Assembly (NCBI RefSeq): GCF_900187645.1
Contig: NZ_FYEE01000009.1
Location: 124,001-188,000, forward strand
Length of the DNA: 64,000 nt
Source of the DNA: Pseudomonas sp. Irchel 3E20
GTDB lineage: Bacteria; Pseudomonadota; Gammaproteobacteria; Pseudomonadales; Pseudomonadaceae
Direction of reading: 5' to 3'
Under the pieces are notes generated by a model. That model made no database searches. It saw only the letters and a program-made list of their open reading frames with translations, and was not told where the DNA came from. The number at the start of each line of letters is the position of its first letter. Position 1 is the stretch's first letter. Made by a program: the position numbers and the translations under genes. This document shows positions 35,192-43,362 of the stretch, piece after piece.

Positions 35192-35494
35192 TTAAGTGTA
35201 CGGCTGCCCGCGACGTGGTGGCACCAGATGCCTTTCACCCACCCCCATGGCCAGCCACACAGGGCTCACACTCAACAACCGCGCCATTTCATCCAGCCGT
35301 TGGCGCGGCAACCCCCGGGCAAACCAGTTCGTCAAGCACTGGGGGCTAATGCCCACGAACTCGGAAAACGCCATCGGAGAAATCCCTAACTCCCCCAACA
35401 ACGCCCGTAAACGCCGCCCCGAAGCTCGCTGGTTGCGACGCTGAACCGCCGGCGACACTTGCGTGTCCTCATGCAGATACCTTCCCTTGACCAT
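35192..35494 (-). CDS. Small HTH (Cro/C1-like) transcription regulator
   Basis: The 100-residue protein has an XRE-type helix-turn-helix: RLRALLGELGISPMAFSEFVGISPQCLTNWFARGLPRQRLDEMARLLSV. The ATG at 35494 (MVKGRYLHED) has GGAGTGG seven bases upstream. The longer frame from GTG at 35530 includes that site inside the coding sequence. No ligand domain follows. Such regulators often control neighbouring accessory or stress genes, but no target is indicated. Confidence 0.72.
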   Translation of the reverse strand: MVKGRYLHEDTQVSPAVQRRNQRASGRRLRALLGELGISPMAFSEFVGISPQCLTNWFARGLPRQRLDEMARLLSVSPVWLAMGVGERHLVPPRRGQPYT

Positions 35495-35642
35495 CGTGCC
35501 ACTCCTTTTATCGCCCTCGAGGTGATCCACAAGACTATAAACAGCAGCGACTTATCGCGAAGCCTTGAAGGATCGCGATCAGCACAAAAGGAACAAGCCT
35601 ACACTTCACATCCCAATCACCTACAGACAAGAGCCATGATCG

Positions 35643-36116
35643 ATGCCTGTAAAATTTGCGCCTCATCGTGCTGCGCCCCTACCTGCCGCTACGAACTGGC
35701 TGATCCGCCAGGCACTGCCCGCCGACGTGCCTGCACTGATCGCCATGGACAGCTATGCGGCGGCCCACGCCAGCCGTCGCGCCTTTATCGACGATGCTGT
35801 CATTGGCCGGCACTGCCTGGTAGCCGTCACCGCGGGCCAGCACGTGGGCTACCTGGTGCTGACCCATGATTTTTTCGGCCACGGCTTTGTGGCGCTGGTG
35901 GTTGTGGCCGAGGCACACCAACGTCAGGGCGCGGCACTGGGTTTGCTGGCGGCGGCCGAAGCCGCGTGCACCACACCCAAGCTGTTTACTTCATGCAATG
36001 CGTCCAACAGCGCGTCGCAGGCCCTGATGGTAAAGGCAGGTTTTGTGCCAAGCGGGCGAATCGAGAATCTTGACGAACAAGACCCTGAGCTCGTGTACGT
36101 CAAGTTCATAGGGTGA
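35643..36116 (+). CDS. GNAT-family N-acetyltransferase, 157 residues
   Basis: The compact GNAT shows IRQALPADVPALIAMD at the first strand-helix. LVAVTAGQHVGYLVLTHDFFGHGFVALVVVAEAHQRQGAALGLLAAAE holds the pyrophosphate-binding loop in R-Q-G-A-A form (usual R-x-x-G-x-G/A). SNSASQALMVKAGF is the late helix, and VYVKFIG is the last strand. It acetylates an unidentified amine using acetyl-CoA. It stands alone between the HTH gene (divergent) and the toxin region. Confidence 0.82.
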   Translation: MPVKFAPHRAAPLPAATNWLIRQALPADVPALIAMDSYAAAHASRRAFIDDAVIGRHCLVAVTAGQHVGYLVLTHDFFGHGFVALVVVAEAHQRQGAALGLLAAAEAACTTPKLFTSCNASNSASQALMVKAGFVPSGRIENLDEQDPELVYVKFIG

Positions 36117-36190
36117 TCGGGAGTTCGCCCAGGCCTTACGCCTGCGCAGCCTGACGAAAAGGCTATCCACGGCGCACAGGTGTCGGTGCA

Positions 36191-36330
36191 GGGTTCGCCT
36201 CCAGACAGGAACTGCTACTGATGTTCGTGGACTTCGGCGTATAGGGGTTGTTCGGGGCGCAGATCAGCGCTGCGCTCTTGGTCTTTCTCGGGATGGCATT
36301 GGCCTTCATCGGCCTTTGCGCTGGACATGC
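36191..36330 (+). other. Possible degenerate membrane-protein fragment downstream of the second immunity gene
   Basis: A frame reads ELLLMFVDFGV, stop, then GLFGAQISAALLVFLGM and further hydrophobic residues, an interrupted transmembrane-like stretch. It is too short to assign. The 216-bp gap 36117-36332 holds nothing else I can support. Confidence 0.2.
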
Positions 36331-36332
36331 CA

Positions 36333-37050
36333 CTACACATCGCCGTAGTCCTGGGGCCGAGCCGCCGGCCGCCATCCTTTGCGTTCTGGCATAGGCGTGT
36401 CGATACGCTCTTTCAAGGTATTGGCCCGCAAGTGGGCGCCGATGACGGGACCAAAGCCCTCCGCTGTCGTGAGTTTGGGGATCGGCTTGCCGGGTTGCCC
36501 TGCTTCTTGAATTTCCTTGGGCCAGCGAGGCGCCCAGCACAGCAGTAAAGAAATCCAATGGCACAGCGCGTGCAGAAGAATAAGGGGAGAAAGCAAAGTC
36601 CCCGTAACCACCGCGGCGATCTTTCCGCCGTTGCGCCAGAAGCCGGACATGAAACGAAGAGTGGCCCGGATAGGCTCGATGGGGGTGGGGCTTAGAGGCA
36701 ATAACCTTTTAGGTTTGGGCACGGCTTGCGGCCCCTCCTCCATATAGCGGCGGATGAACTCCCAGAAACCGACTAGTTCATCATTGCCATGCATGGGGCG
36801 GCCTAACATTAGAACTTCGTCATAGCCTGCGCCCGTGTGTTCCGACATAAAGGCGAGTAAGAGAAAGCCCCCGATGCCCATAAAATCTGGGTCCTCCGGG
36901 TTGATGGCAGGGATTACGGCCTCCCAGGGCAATGTGACAATACCGCCGGCATAATCCGGGCGATTAACGTAGACTTGGCGCGTTTTACGGTTGAAACGGG
37001 CAATGAGATGGCGCTGGGTAAATAGTTCTACACGTATCCAACGCCACGTA
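36333..37050. repeat. Direct repeat R2, copy B (immunity 3' half)
   Basis: Nearly identical to 38320-39036 (offset 1987 bp), apart from a divergent patch near 36840-36890. It encodes the constant C-terminal part of the immunity protein. Confidence 0.9.
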
Positions 37051-37490
37051 TACCTCCAGAGGAAGTAGTTCATAGCACACCAAATTGCTATTTTAATAAT
37101 AGCACCAACCATAAAAGAAAAACCCCACTCACCATACAAAGAAGATCCTATTAAAAATCTTTCGAGCGACACCCAAAAACTCGCATAAAAAGCATACAAA
37201 TTTAAAACTACGGCAACGGATAAAAAGGCGAACGCTATTAAACCCCGTTTTTCCTCCTGGAATGCTGCGCGCACATCAATATATTCATCACTAAACACGT
37301 AGATAGATTCAGCATCGGAAGGGTGATTGCTCGTCGACTCATAATATTCCCATACTTTATTGCTAATGCTAGAAGATGACATAATCACAGATGCAGGTTT
37401 TCCGCCTTCATTCACTGCCTTTTCCCAAAACTCCCGCTGTCCCGGGCTCTCGGTTCTACCAGACCATATCACTCGTTCAAATAAGAACAT
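36333..37490 (-). CDS. DUF6708-like putative immunity protein, second copy (B)
   Basis: The 385-residue membrane protein has two membrane spans in a variable N-terminal half (LIAFAFLSVAVVLNLYAFYA, FMVGAIIKIAIWCAMNYFLW). It then has a constant half: RWIRVELFTQRHLIARFNRK, DYAGGIVTLPWEAVIPAINP and a C-terminal hydrophobic segment. It starts as TGATG overlapping the stop of the orphan toxin C-terminus at 37490, the usual layout of effector and immunity gene. The constant half is nearly identical to copy A while the N-terminal half differs. An immunity role is inferred from position and pairing; DUF6708 assignment is from memory. Confidence 0.75.
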   Translation of the reverse strand: MFLFERVIWSGRTESPGQREFWEKAVNEGGKPASVIMSSSSISNKVWEYYESTSNHPSDAESIYVFSDEYIDVRAAFQEEKRGLIAFAFLSVAVVLNLYAFYASFWVSLERFLIGSSLYGEWGFSFMVGAIIKIAIWCAMNYFLWRYTWRWIRVELFTQRHLIARFNRKTRQVYVNRPDYAGGIVTLPWEAVIPAINPEDPDFMGIGGFLLLAFMSEHTGAGYDEVLMLGRPMHGNDELVGFWEFIRRYMEEGPQAVPKPKRLLPLSPTPIEPIRATLRFMSGFWRNGGKIAAVVTGTLLSPLILLHALCHWISLLLCWAPRWPKEIQEAGQPGKPIPKLTTAEGFGPVIGAHLRANTLKERIDTPMPERKGWRPAARPQDYGDV

Positions 37491-38320
37491 CAGACACTCA
37501 CCATTTTGTTGAATGCATCTCCTAACATAACCAGTTCTTCACCCTGCCCTTTAAACCCTTTCGTTTTTTTATTCATGCGGAAAACTGATTTTTCGCACCA
37601 TACCTCCACAATCTTTGGCTGCAACAGCCAAACTATCGAACTTATAGCTAGGCCAGCCCATGCGAGTCGTGCCAAACTTGCACGCATCAACCTCAACACA
37701 TGCTCAGCTGCTAAACGTCTAGCGAAAAAGTCTAGCACTTTCAAAATACTTAAAATTATTGGATTTCCGGTACGATTCATCAACATACGTAAATAGGGCC
37801 CGCTACCCGAAACTGCGATACCGGCAATCAACGCAGTTACAGCAAAGGAGGCCATTGCTCTAATCAAATAGGCCACCGATAAATAGCTTCGATTTTTTTG
37901 ATCTTGTTCAATCGAGCTCCCAATATCTAATACCCCACCAATCGCCCCAGCGACCGCCCCCAAAAAAACCCCATACAACCTCACCCCCCCACCCCAGTTT
38001 GCTGCAATCCGACCTGTCGCAGTCCCAGCCCCATACTTCTTGCTGGTCCACTCCGCCCCGGTGTGCATCAAGTCCAGCGCAACAGCGGTGGTCGCCAGCG
38101 CTGCCGCTGCAAACTCCGCTTTTTGCTTATTGCCATCCGGCATGGCCTGCGCTTTGTTATAAAGCTGGAACGCTTCGTATAGCCCTACGATCACGCCGAT
38201 GCGCAACGCATAGAAGTTACCCACCTTGCCGGACTCCAACTCCGCTTGAACCGATGCCCGCACCCGTACCTGCAACTGCGCACGTACCCGATCTATGCTT
38301 TTTCCGGCACATGCGCCCAC
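37490..38320 (-). CDS. Orphan C-terminal toxin module of a VasX-like effector (B)
   Basis: The 276-residue protein corresponds to the last third of the full toxin at 39477-42293, from IDRVRAQLQVRVRASVQ onward, without the N-terminal delivery part. Residues up to about 130 (YGAGTATGRIAANWGGG) are almost identical to the full toxin. The tail after GAIGG differs but keeps the plan: hydrophobic helices, SGSGPYLRMLM and the end CEKSVFRMNKK. A GTG start at 38320 overlaps the upstream immunity stop as TAGTG, and its own stop overlaps the next immunity gene as TGATG. It may be a stored alternative toxin tail or be translated by coupling. Confidence 0.75.
   Translation of the reverse strand: MGACAGKSIDRVRAQLQVRVRASVQAELESGKVGNFYALRIGVIVGLYEAFQLYNKAQAMPDGNKQKAEFAAAALATTAVALDLMHTGAEWTSKKYGAGTATGRIAANWGGGVRLYGVFLGAVAGAIGGVLDIGSSIEQDQKNRSYLSVAYLIRAMASFAVTALIAGIAVSGSGPYLRMLMNRTGNPIILSILKVLDFFARRLAAEHVLRLMRASLARLAWAGLAISSIVWLLQPKIVEVWCEKSVFRMNKKTKGFKGQGEELVMLGDAFNKMVSV
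37933..38301. repeat. Direct repeat R1, copy B (toxin constant segment)
   Basis: Nearly identical to 39920-40288 (offset 1987 bp); carries the constant part of the toxin C-terminal region. Confidence 0.9.
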
Positions 38321-39036
38321 TACACATCGCCGTAGTCCTGGGGCCGAGCCGCCGGCCGCCATCCTTTGCGTTCTGGCATAGGCGTATCGATACGCTCTTT
38401 CAAGGTATTGGCCCGCAAGTGGGCGCCGATGACGGGACCAAAGTCCTCCGCTGTCGTGAGTTTGGGGATCGGCTTACCGGGTTGCCCTGCTTCTTGAATT
38501 TCCTTGGGCCAGCGAGGCGCCCAGCACAGCAGTAAAGAAATCCAATGGCACAGCGCGTGCAGAAGAATAAGGGGAGAAAGCAAAGTCCCCGTAACCACCG
38601 CGGCGATCTTTCCGCCGTTGCGCCAGAAGCCGGACATGAAACGAAGAGTGGCCCGGATAGGCTCGATGGGGGTGGGGCTTAGAGGCAGTAACCTTTTAGG
38701 TTTGGGCACGGCTTGTGGCCCCTCCTCCATATAGCGGCGGATGAATTCCCAGAAACCGACTAGTTCATCATTGCCATGCATGGGGCGGCCTAACATTAGA
38801 ACTTCGTCATAGCCTGCGCCTGTGTGTTCCGATGGAAAAGCCAAAAGGAGGAAACCACCTATTCCCATAAAATCTGGATCCTCCGGGTTGATGGCAGGGA
38901 TTACGGCTTCCCAGGGCAATGTGACAATACCGCCGGCATAATCCGGGCGATTAACGTAGATTTGGCGCGTTTTACGGTTGAAGCGGGCAATGAGATGACG
39001 CTGGGTAAATAGTTCTACACGTATCCAACGCCACGT
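38320..39036. repeat. Direct repeat R2, copy A (immunity 3' half)
   Basis: Partner of 36333-37050; identity stops a few bases past the stop codon and near codon 147. Confidence 0.9.
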
Positions 39037-39477
39037 ATATTTCCACAAGTAGTAATTCATAACAAACCAGAGACAAACAATCAGAGCACCAAATAACCAA
39101 CCATCAATACCTACAGTTTTATCAGTATTAAAATCAGCAACCAACACACTAATAACCGCCCATACAAAACCATAAAACATGTACGAGTTTAGCCCCACAG
39201 ATAACCCCAAGAAGGCAAATGCAATGAGTCCACGTTTTTCCTCTTGAAAAGCTGCTCTGACATCAATACAGTTTTCTTCAAAACCATACAATGAATCCGC
39301 GCAAGTAGGAGTATCACTGGCAGACTCGTAAAACTCCCATAGCTTTGATTTTTCATCCGCACGTTCAGAAACCGAGCCCCCCCCCGTACCATTTTGCTCG
39401 GTTTCCCTTCTCCAGAATTCTCGTTTCTCTGGACTTTCTGTTTTGACAGACCACATCATACGTTCAAATAAAAACAT
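38320..39477 (-). CDS. DUF6708-like putative immunity protein, first copy (A)
   Basis: The 385-residue partner of the full VasX-like toxin starts at the ATG at 39477, overlapping the toxin stop as TGATG. The N-terminal half is variable with two membrane spans (LIAFAFLGLSVGLNSYMFYG, WLFGALIVCLWFVMNYYLW); the second half is nearly identical to copy B. The N-terminal region holds a run of nine G on the coding strand (39377-39385), a possible slippage site. The product probably sits in the inner membrane and neutralises the toxin before it can insert. Function is inferred from gene order. Confidence 0.77.
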   Translation of the reverse strand: MFLFERMMWSVKTESPEKREFWRRETEQNGTGGGSVSERADEKSKLWEFYESASDTPTCADSLYGFEENCIDVRAAFQEEKRGLIAFAFLGLSVGLNSYMFYGFVWAVISVLVADFNTDKTVGIDGWLFGALIVCLWFVMNYYLWKYTWRWIRVELFTQRHLIARFNRKTRQIYVNRPDYAGGIVTLPWEAVIPAINPEDPDFMGIGGFLLLAFPSEHTGAGYDEVLMLGRPMHGNDELVGFWEFIRRYMEEGPQAVPKPKRLLPLSPTPIEPIRATLRFMSGFWRNGGKIAAVVTGTLLSPLILLHALCHWISLLLCWAPRWPKEIQEAGQPGKPIPKLTTAEDFGPVIGAHLRANTLKERIDTPMPERKGWRPAARPQDYGDV

Positions 39478-42293
39478 CACTCACCAACCATACTAATGAA
39501 GGCAGACTCCAAGCCTACAACCTCTTCAGCTTGATTTTTAAATCCGCTAGATTTTTTATTTTTCCGAAATACTGACTTATCGCACCACGCCTCAACAGCT
39601 TTTGGCTCAAACAGCCATATTGCCCCACCAATTAGCAACAAGCCCCAAGTAAGCCGAGCCAAACCCACACGCATCATAAGTAGCGCTCGCTCTGCAGCCA
39701 AACGCGTCGCCACTAGTTCTAAAATAGAAAGCATTTTCAAAGCAACGATGTTTCCGGTCCTAGCAATTAGCATTCGCAAATATGGACCGCTACCAGACAT
39801 GGCAAGCCCCATAGAAAGAGCCGCAACTCCGAACGTGGCAACGCCTTTAACACTATAGGCGAGAGCTAACGAAAATCTCTTTTTATGGATTTGATCAATA
39901 GCAGTGCTTACATCTAGCGAACCACCAATCGCCCCACTGACCGCCCCCAAAAACCCCCCATACAACCTCAACCCCCCACCCCAGTTTGCGGCAATCCGAC
40001 CTGTCGCAGTCCCAGCCCCATACTTCTTGCTGGTCCACTCCGCCCCGGTGTGCATCAAGTCCAGCGCAACAGCGGTGGTCGCCAGCGCTGCCGCTGCAAA
40101 CTCCGCTTTTTGCTTATTGCCATCCGGCATGGCCTGCGCTTTGTTATAAAGCTGGAACGCTTCGTATAGCCCGACGATCACGCCGATGCGCAACGCATAG
40201 AAATTACCCACCTTGCCGGACTCCAATTCCGCTTGAACCGATGCCCGCACCCGTACCTGCAACTGCGCACGTACCTGATCGATGCTTTTCGGTGTTTTGG
40301 CTTCTGCCAACTCCTCCAGGCGTAACTGCGGGGCGTATTTCCCAAGGCGCCAGCTCACCGCCGTGACCAGCACATTGGCCATGACCTTATCGACACTGTT
40401 GGGCGAGCCGTAGGTAAATACCCCTTTGGCCAGTTGCGCATACCAGCCCATCAACACGCCCATTTGTGAGCGGGCCAGCCAGTCCATGGGCGTCAGTTTT
40501 TCGCCATCGGCCAAGACCTTATTGGCCTTCTCGAAAGACGTGATGATGCTTTTACCGCGTTTGATTTCCTGGATGGCGATGGCGGCGATGTCTTTGAGCG
40601 GCAGGCTGGCGAACAACGATTTGCTTTCAGCCAAGCCCACGCGGGTGTCTTCGAGCAGTGCCTGTTGATTCAGGGCATAGCCGCGCCAGAACAGGTTGCC
40701 GTCGGCAATGTGCGTGTCTTCCCACCACTGTGCCAGCAAGGCCTGGCCAGGCGGGCACGCCTCCATGCCCAGCGTGCACAGGGCCGTTTGGATCGCGAAC
40801 GCCCAACCGCGTGCCCAGTCCTGCGGGTCGTAGGCATACAGGGCATTGAGCAGGTAGGGACTTTGCAACACCGTCACATGATCGCTGGCCCGCGCTTGGG
40901 CAGTGGCTTCGCACTCGGCGGTTTTCGCGTCGAATTGTGCGAGTACCGCATCCACCTCATTCATATCGAGTTGATCGAACAACTTGAGCGCCTGCGCTTC
41001 GGCGCGTTTTTTACGCCGTTCGATGGCCTCTTCGCCCATGAGCTGGCGCGTGGCAGCCTTGGCCGACTCGCGCATGCTTTCGCGTGCCTCGGCACCGGTA
41101 TCCGGGTAAAGCCGTTTCGCCTCTTTGCGAATACTGGACTCTTCAAGGATCAATTCGAGTTCGCTCATCCTCCCACTGCGTTGGCGCAGCACACGCTGAA
41201 CGTAAGCTTCCCGTTCGTCTTTGTTTTTGTCTGGAAACATGCCTTGCAGGTTGTCTTCGGTGTGGCTGTCGTACGCCCAGGTGTCGATGCTCTCATCGGC
41301 TTTTTGAATACGGTGCTCACGTATGCCCTCGCGCACATCCTTGAGCCGCAAAGCAACTTGAACCCGCCAGTGGTTGTTGACGCCGTCCTGCTCTTCATTC
41401 AGCCAGGGCTCCGCGCCCTCCAGGGCGGCATTACGCCAGGCGTTCAGTTCCTGGGTCACCCCAATGCCATCGCGCAACACCAGGGCCGCGCCCTGCCCGT
41501 GTTCCAGCGTGTCGCGCAGCGTTTCAAGGCGCGCCTGTGACGCCATCAGACGCCCGCTCTGCAGCGCATCAGAAGGACAAAGCGGCGGATACGCTTGCTG
41601 ATTCAGGGCATTGAGCAGTGCTGGGGAGCGCGCGGCCAAATGCGTCGGGGCCGCATCTTGAGCCGTCGCCGTGGCCCGGATACCCAGCGCCTTGTACTCC
41701 AACACCCATTGCGCCAAGGCGCTGGGCTCAAGGCTAAACGGCTGCTGGCGGCGACCGCTGACCCAGTCTGCCGGGCTAAACCGTTGCATTTTTCCGTCAT
41801 GGGCGAACGCCGCCGCAAACGCTTGGTATTCGTCCAGCTTGGCTTCGGACAATGGGTCCGGGGTGTACAACCAGTACGTGCTGTTCACCTCTTGCGGTTT
41901 TTCAATACTCACCACCGAGGTAGAAGCCGCGTTGGCGTCCCGATAGCAACTGAAGGCAAGGCTGGGTGACGGCGGATAAAGTGGCGCGAACTGGTAAAGC
42001 CGCGCATCGTCGGTCACAAAGTACGACTGCCAGGTTTTCAGCCCTTTACGCTCCACCAGCACATACAGGTAACTTTTGCGCAACATCCGCGCACCGAAAC
42101 GTACCTGGGGAAAGTCGAAGGATTCACCCAGCGACACCACCGAGACTTTATCCAGCAACTGCGGGCTTTCGCTGCAGAAAGCCGAGTGCCGCAATGGAAA
42201 GATCAGCAAGCCCTGCTTGTCACAGAAAGAGCATTTGCCAGGCGTATTCGCCAACACTGAATGTTGGACGGCTTTTATTATTGGATTGCTCAC
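39477..42293 (-). CDS. VasX-like T6SS effector (membrane-acting toxin), full length
   Basis: The 938-residue effector starts at GTG. The N-terminus has the VasX-type region with cysteine pairs (CSFCDKQGLLIFPLRHSAFC), followed by YLYVLVERKGLKTWQSYFV and the SYWLY-like block NSTYWLYTPDPLSE. The middle (residues 300-500) is charged and helical. The C-terminal 240 residues have several hydrophobic segments (LATTAVALDLMH, AIGGSLDV, FGVAALSMGLAM, LLLIGGAIWLFEP), consistent with colicin-like membrane insertion. Proteins of this class are loaded onto VgrG by DUF4123 adaptors, and the adaptor gene lies just upstream. A putative immunity gene overlaps the stop. Assignment to VasX/BTH_I2691-like effectors is good; target lipid or cell is unknown. 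Confidence 0.83.
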   Translation of the reverse strand: MSNPIIKAVQHSVLANTPGKCSFCDKQGLLIFPLRHSAFCSESPQLLDKVSVVSLGESFDFPQVRFGARMLRKSYLYVLVERKGLKTWQSYFVTDDARLYQFAPLYPPSPSLAFSCYRDANAASTSVVSIEKPQEVNSTYWLYTPDPLSEAKLDEYQAFAAAFAHDGKMQRFSPADWVSGRRQQPFSLEPSALAQWVLEYKALGIRATATAQDAAPTHLAARSPALLNALNQQAYPPLCPSDALQSGRLMASQARLETLRDTLEHGQGAALVLRDGIGVTQELNAWRNAALEGAEPWLNEEQDGVNNHWRVQVALRLKDVREGIREHRIQKADESIDTWAYDSHTEDNLQGMFPDKNKDEREAYVQRVLRQRSGRMSELELILEESSIRKEAKRLYPDTGAEARESMRESAKAATRQLMGEEAIERRKKRAEAQALKLFDQLDMNEVDAVLAQFDAKTAECEATAQARASDHVTVLQSPYLLNALYAYDPQDWARGWAFAIQTALCTLGMEACPPGQALLAQWWEDTHIADGNLFWRGYALNQQALLEDTRVGLAESKSLFASLPLKDIAAIAIQEIKRGKSIITSFEKANKVLADGEKLTPMDWLARSQMGVLMGWYAQLAKGVFTYGSPNSVDKVMANVLVTAVSWRLGKYAPQLRLEELAEAKTPKSIDQVRAQLQVRVRASVQAELESGKVGNFYALRIGVIVGLYEAFQLYNKAQAMPDGNKQKAEFAAAALATTAVALDLMHTGAEWTSKKYGAGTATGRIAANWGGGLRLYGGFLGAVSGAIGGSLDVSTAIDQIHKKRFSLALAYSVKGVATFGVAALSMGLAMSGSGPYLRMLIARTGNIVALKMLSILELVATRLAAERALLMMRVGLARLTWGLLLIGGAIWLFEPKAVEAWCDKSVFRKNKKSSGFKNQAEEVVGLESAFISMVGE
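39920..40288. repeat. Direct repeat R1, copy A (toxin constant segment)
   Basis: Partner of 37933-38301, inside the full toxin gene. Confidence 0.9.
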
Positions 42294-42446
42294 AGCAATA
42301 TCATCCGATGAGTGACTCGATCGACACTTTGGCGTTGCCTCGGTCTATGTATGCTCGTGGCGTTTGTCGCCCGGACAGTGACCACCTGTGATGTATTCAG
42401 CATTGCCCCCTGCAACTGCGTAAAAAACACTGAGGGGCTGACAAAA

Positions 42447-43346
42447 CTAGCCTGCATGGGTCTGTTCCATTTCCTGCTTGATACGTAGAAGTTCATCGCC
42501 GCTCATTGCATCTATCGCTTCACCAAAGCTGCTCCCCACTTTCCGGGCGTCCTCCAGCACTTGGCGAATACGAGGGTGCTGGTCAAAATTGCGATGCAAC
42601 CAAACGCCTAACACTGCGAAAGTTGCTTGCTCCATTCCTCCCGTGAGGCCTTGTCCAATCGCGCGCTGGACTAACAGGGTTATTTGAGCGACCCAGTCAC
42701 GCTCATAGGAACAACCCAATGTCCGTAATACTTGAACTGCCGAGTTAACGACTTCAACCTGCTTTAATGCTGACCACTGCTCGGCACTCGCGAGAAACGG
42801 CGCTCGACTTATAGCTGCAGAGGAGGGATATGTCGTTTGCTGTAACTGTGCCCCCTCATTCAAATAGTTCCATTGCTCGACACCACTCTCGAGTTGCATC
42901 ACCTGCGGCATGTCGAAAACAACAGGAAGTTGTGCCATCACTCGAGGGTCATAGAACCGCAGCCGGGCCTTACCATTAGCGTGCAGCAGCTTGAGCTTCG
43001 AACTTAACAGGCTCGCCAACGGCGCTGGGGACAGCGAGGAAAATAACCAACCACCAACCTGCCGTAGACGACACGCAGAACTCATCGTTTGTTGTACTGC
43101 CAGGTCAACACTGGCATCCAACAACGGGTCGTGACGATCCTCTAACCTCACCAGTAGTGGCGCTTTTTGAGGCCATTGAGCGAAATCGGAATGCTTCAAG
43201 TACGCCATATTTTCTTGCGCCCGATCCCGCACAACTTGATCCAATGCGTGAGGACGCGCCATGTCCAGCAAAACATAGGTGTTGGGATACACCTCCACCT
43301 TGTTAAACAACTGGTCCTTGATTGCACTGATGTCGACCTCGTCCAT
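42447..43346 (-). CDS. DUF4123 T6SS effector adaptor/chaperone
   Basis: The 299-residue adaptor (Tap/TEC family) loads effectors on VgrG. Typical features are NTYVLLDMARPHALDQVV, PLLVRLEDRHDPLL, the aromatic GGWLFSSLSPAPLASLLSSKL and LRFYDPRVMAQL. The start at 43346 (MDEVDISAIKDQ) has AGGGGAGA upstream; the longer frame from 43379 runs into the vgrG end. It sits 16 bp after vgrG1 and ahead of the VasX-like effector, the classic vgrG-tap-effector order. A gap of 153 bp without a gene follows. Confidence 0.88.
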   Translation of the reverse strand: MDEVDISAIKDQLFNKVEVYPNTYVLLDMARPHALDQVVRDRAQENMAYLKHSDFAQWPQKAPLLVRLEDRHDPLLDASVDLAVQQTMSSACRLRQVGGWLFSSLSPAPLASLLSSKLKLLHANGKARLRFYDPRVMAQLPVVFDMPQVMQLESGVEQWNYLNEGAQLQQTTYPSSAAISRAPFLASAEQWSALKQVEVVNSAVQVLRTLGCSYERDWVAQITLLVQRAIGQGLTGGMEQATFAVLGVWLHRNFDQHPRIRQVLEDARKVGSSFGEAIDAMSGDELLRIKQEMEQTHAG

Positions 43347-43362
43347 AGAAGTCTCCCCTTTC

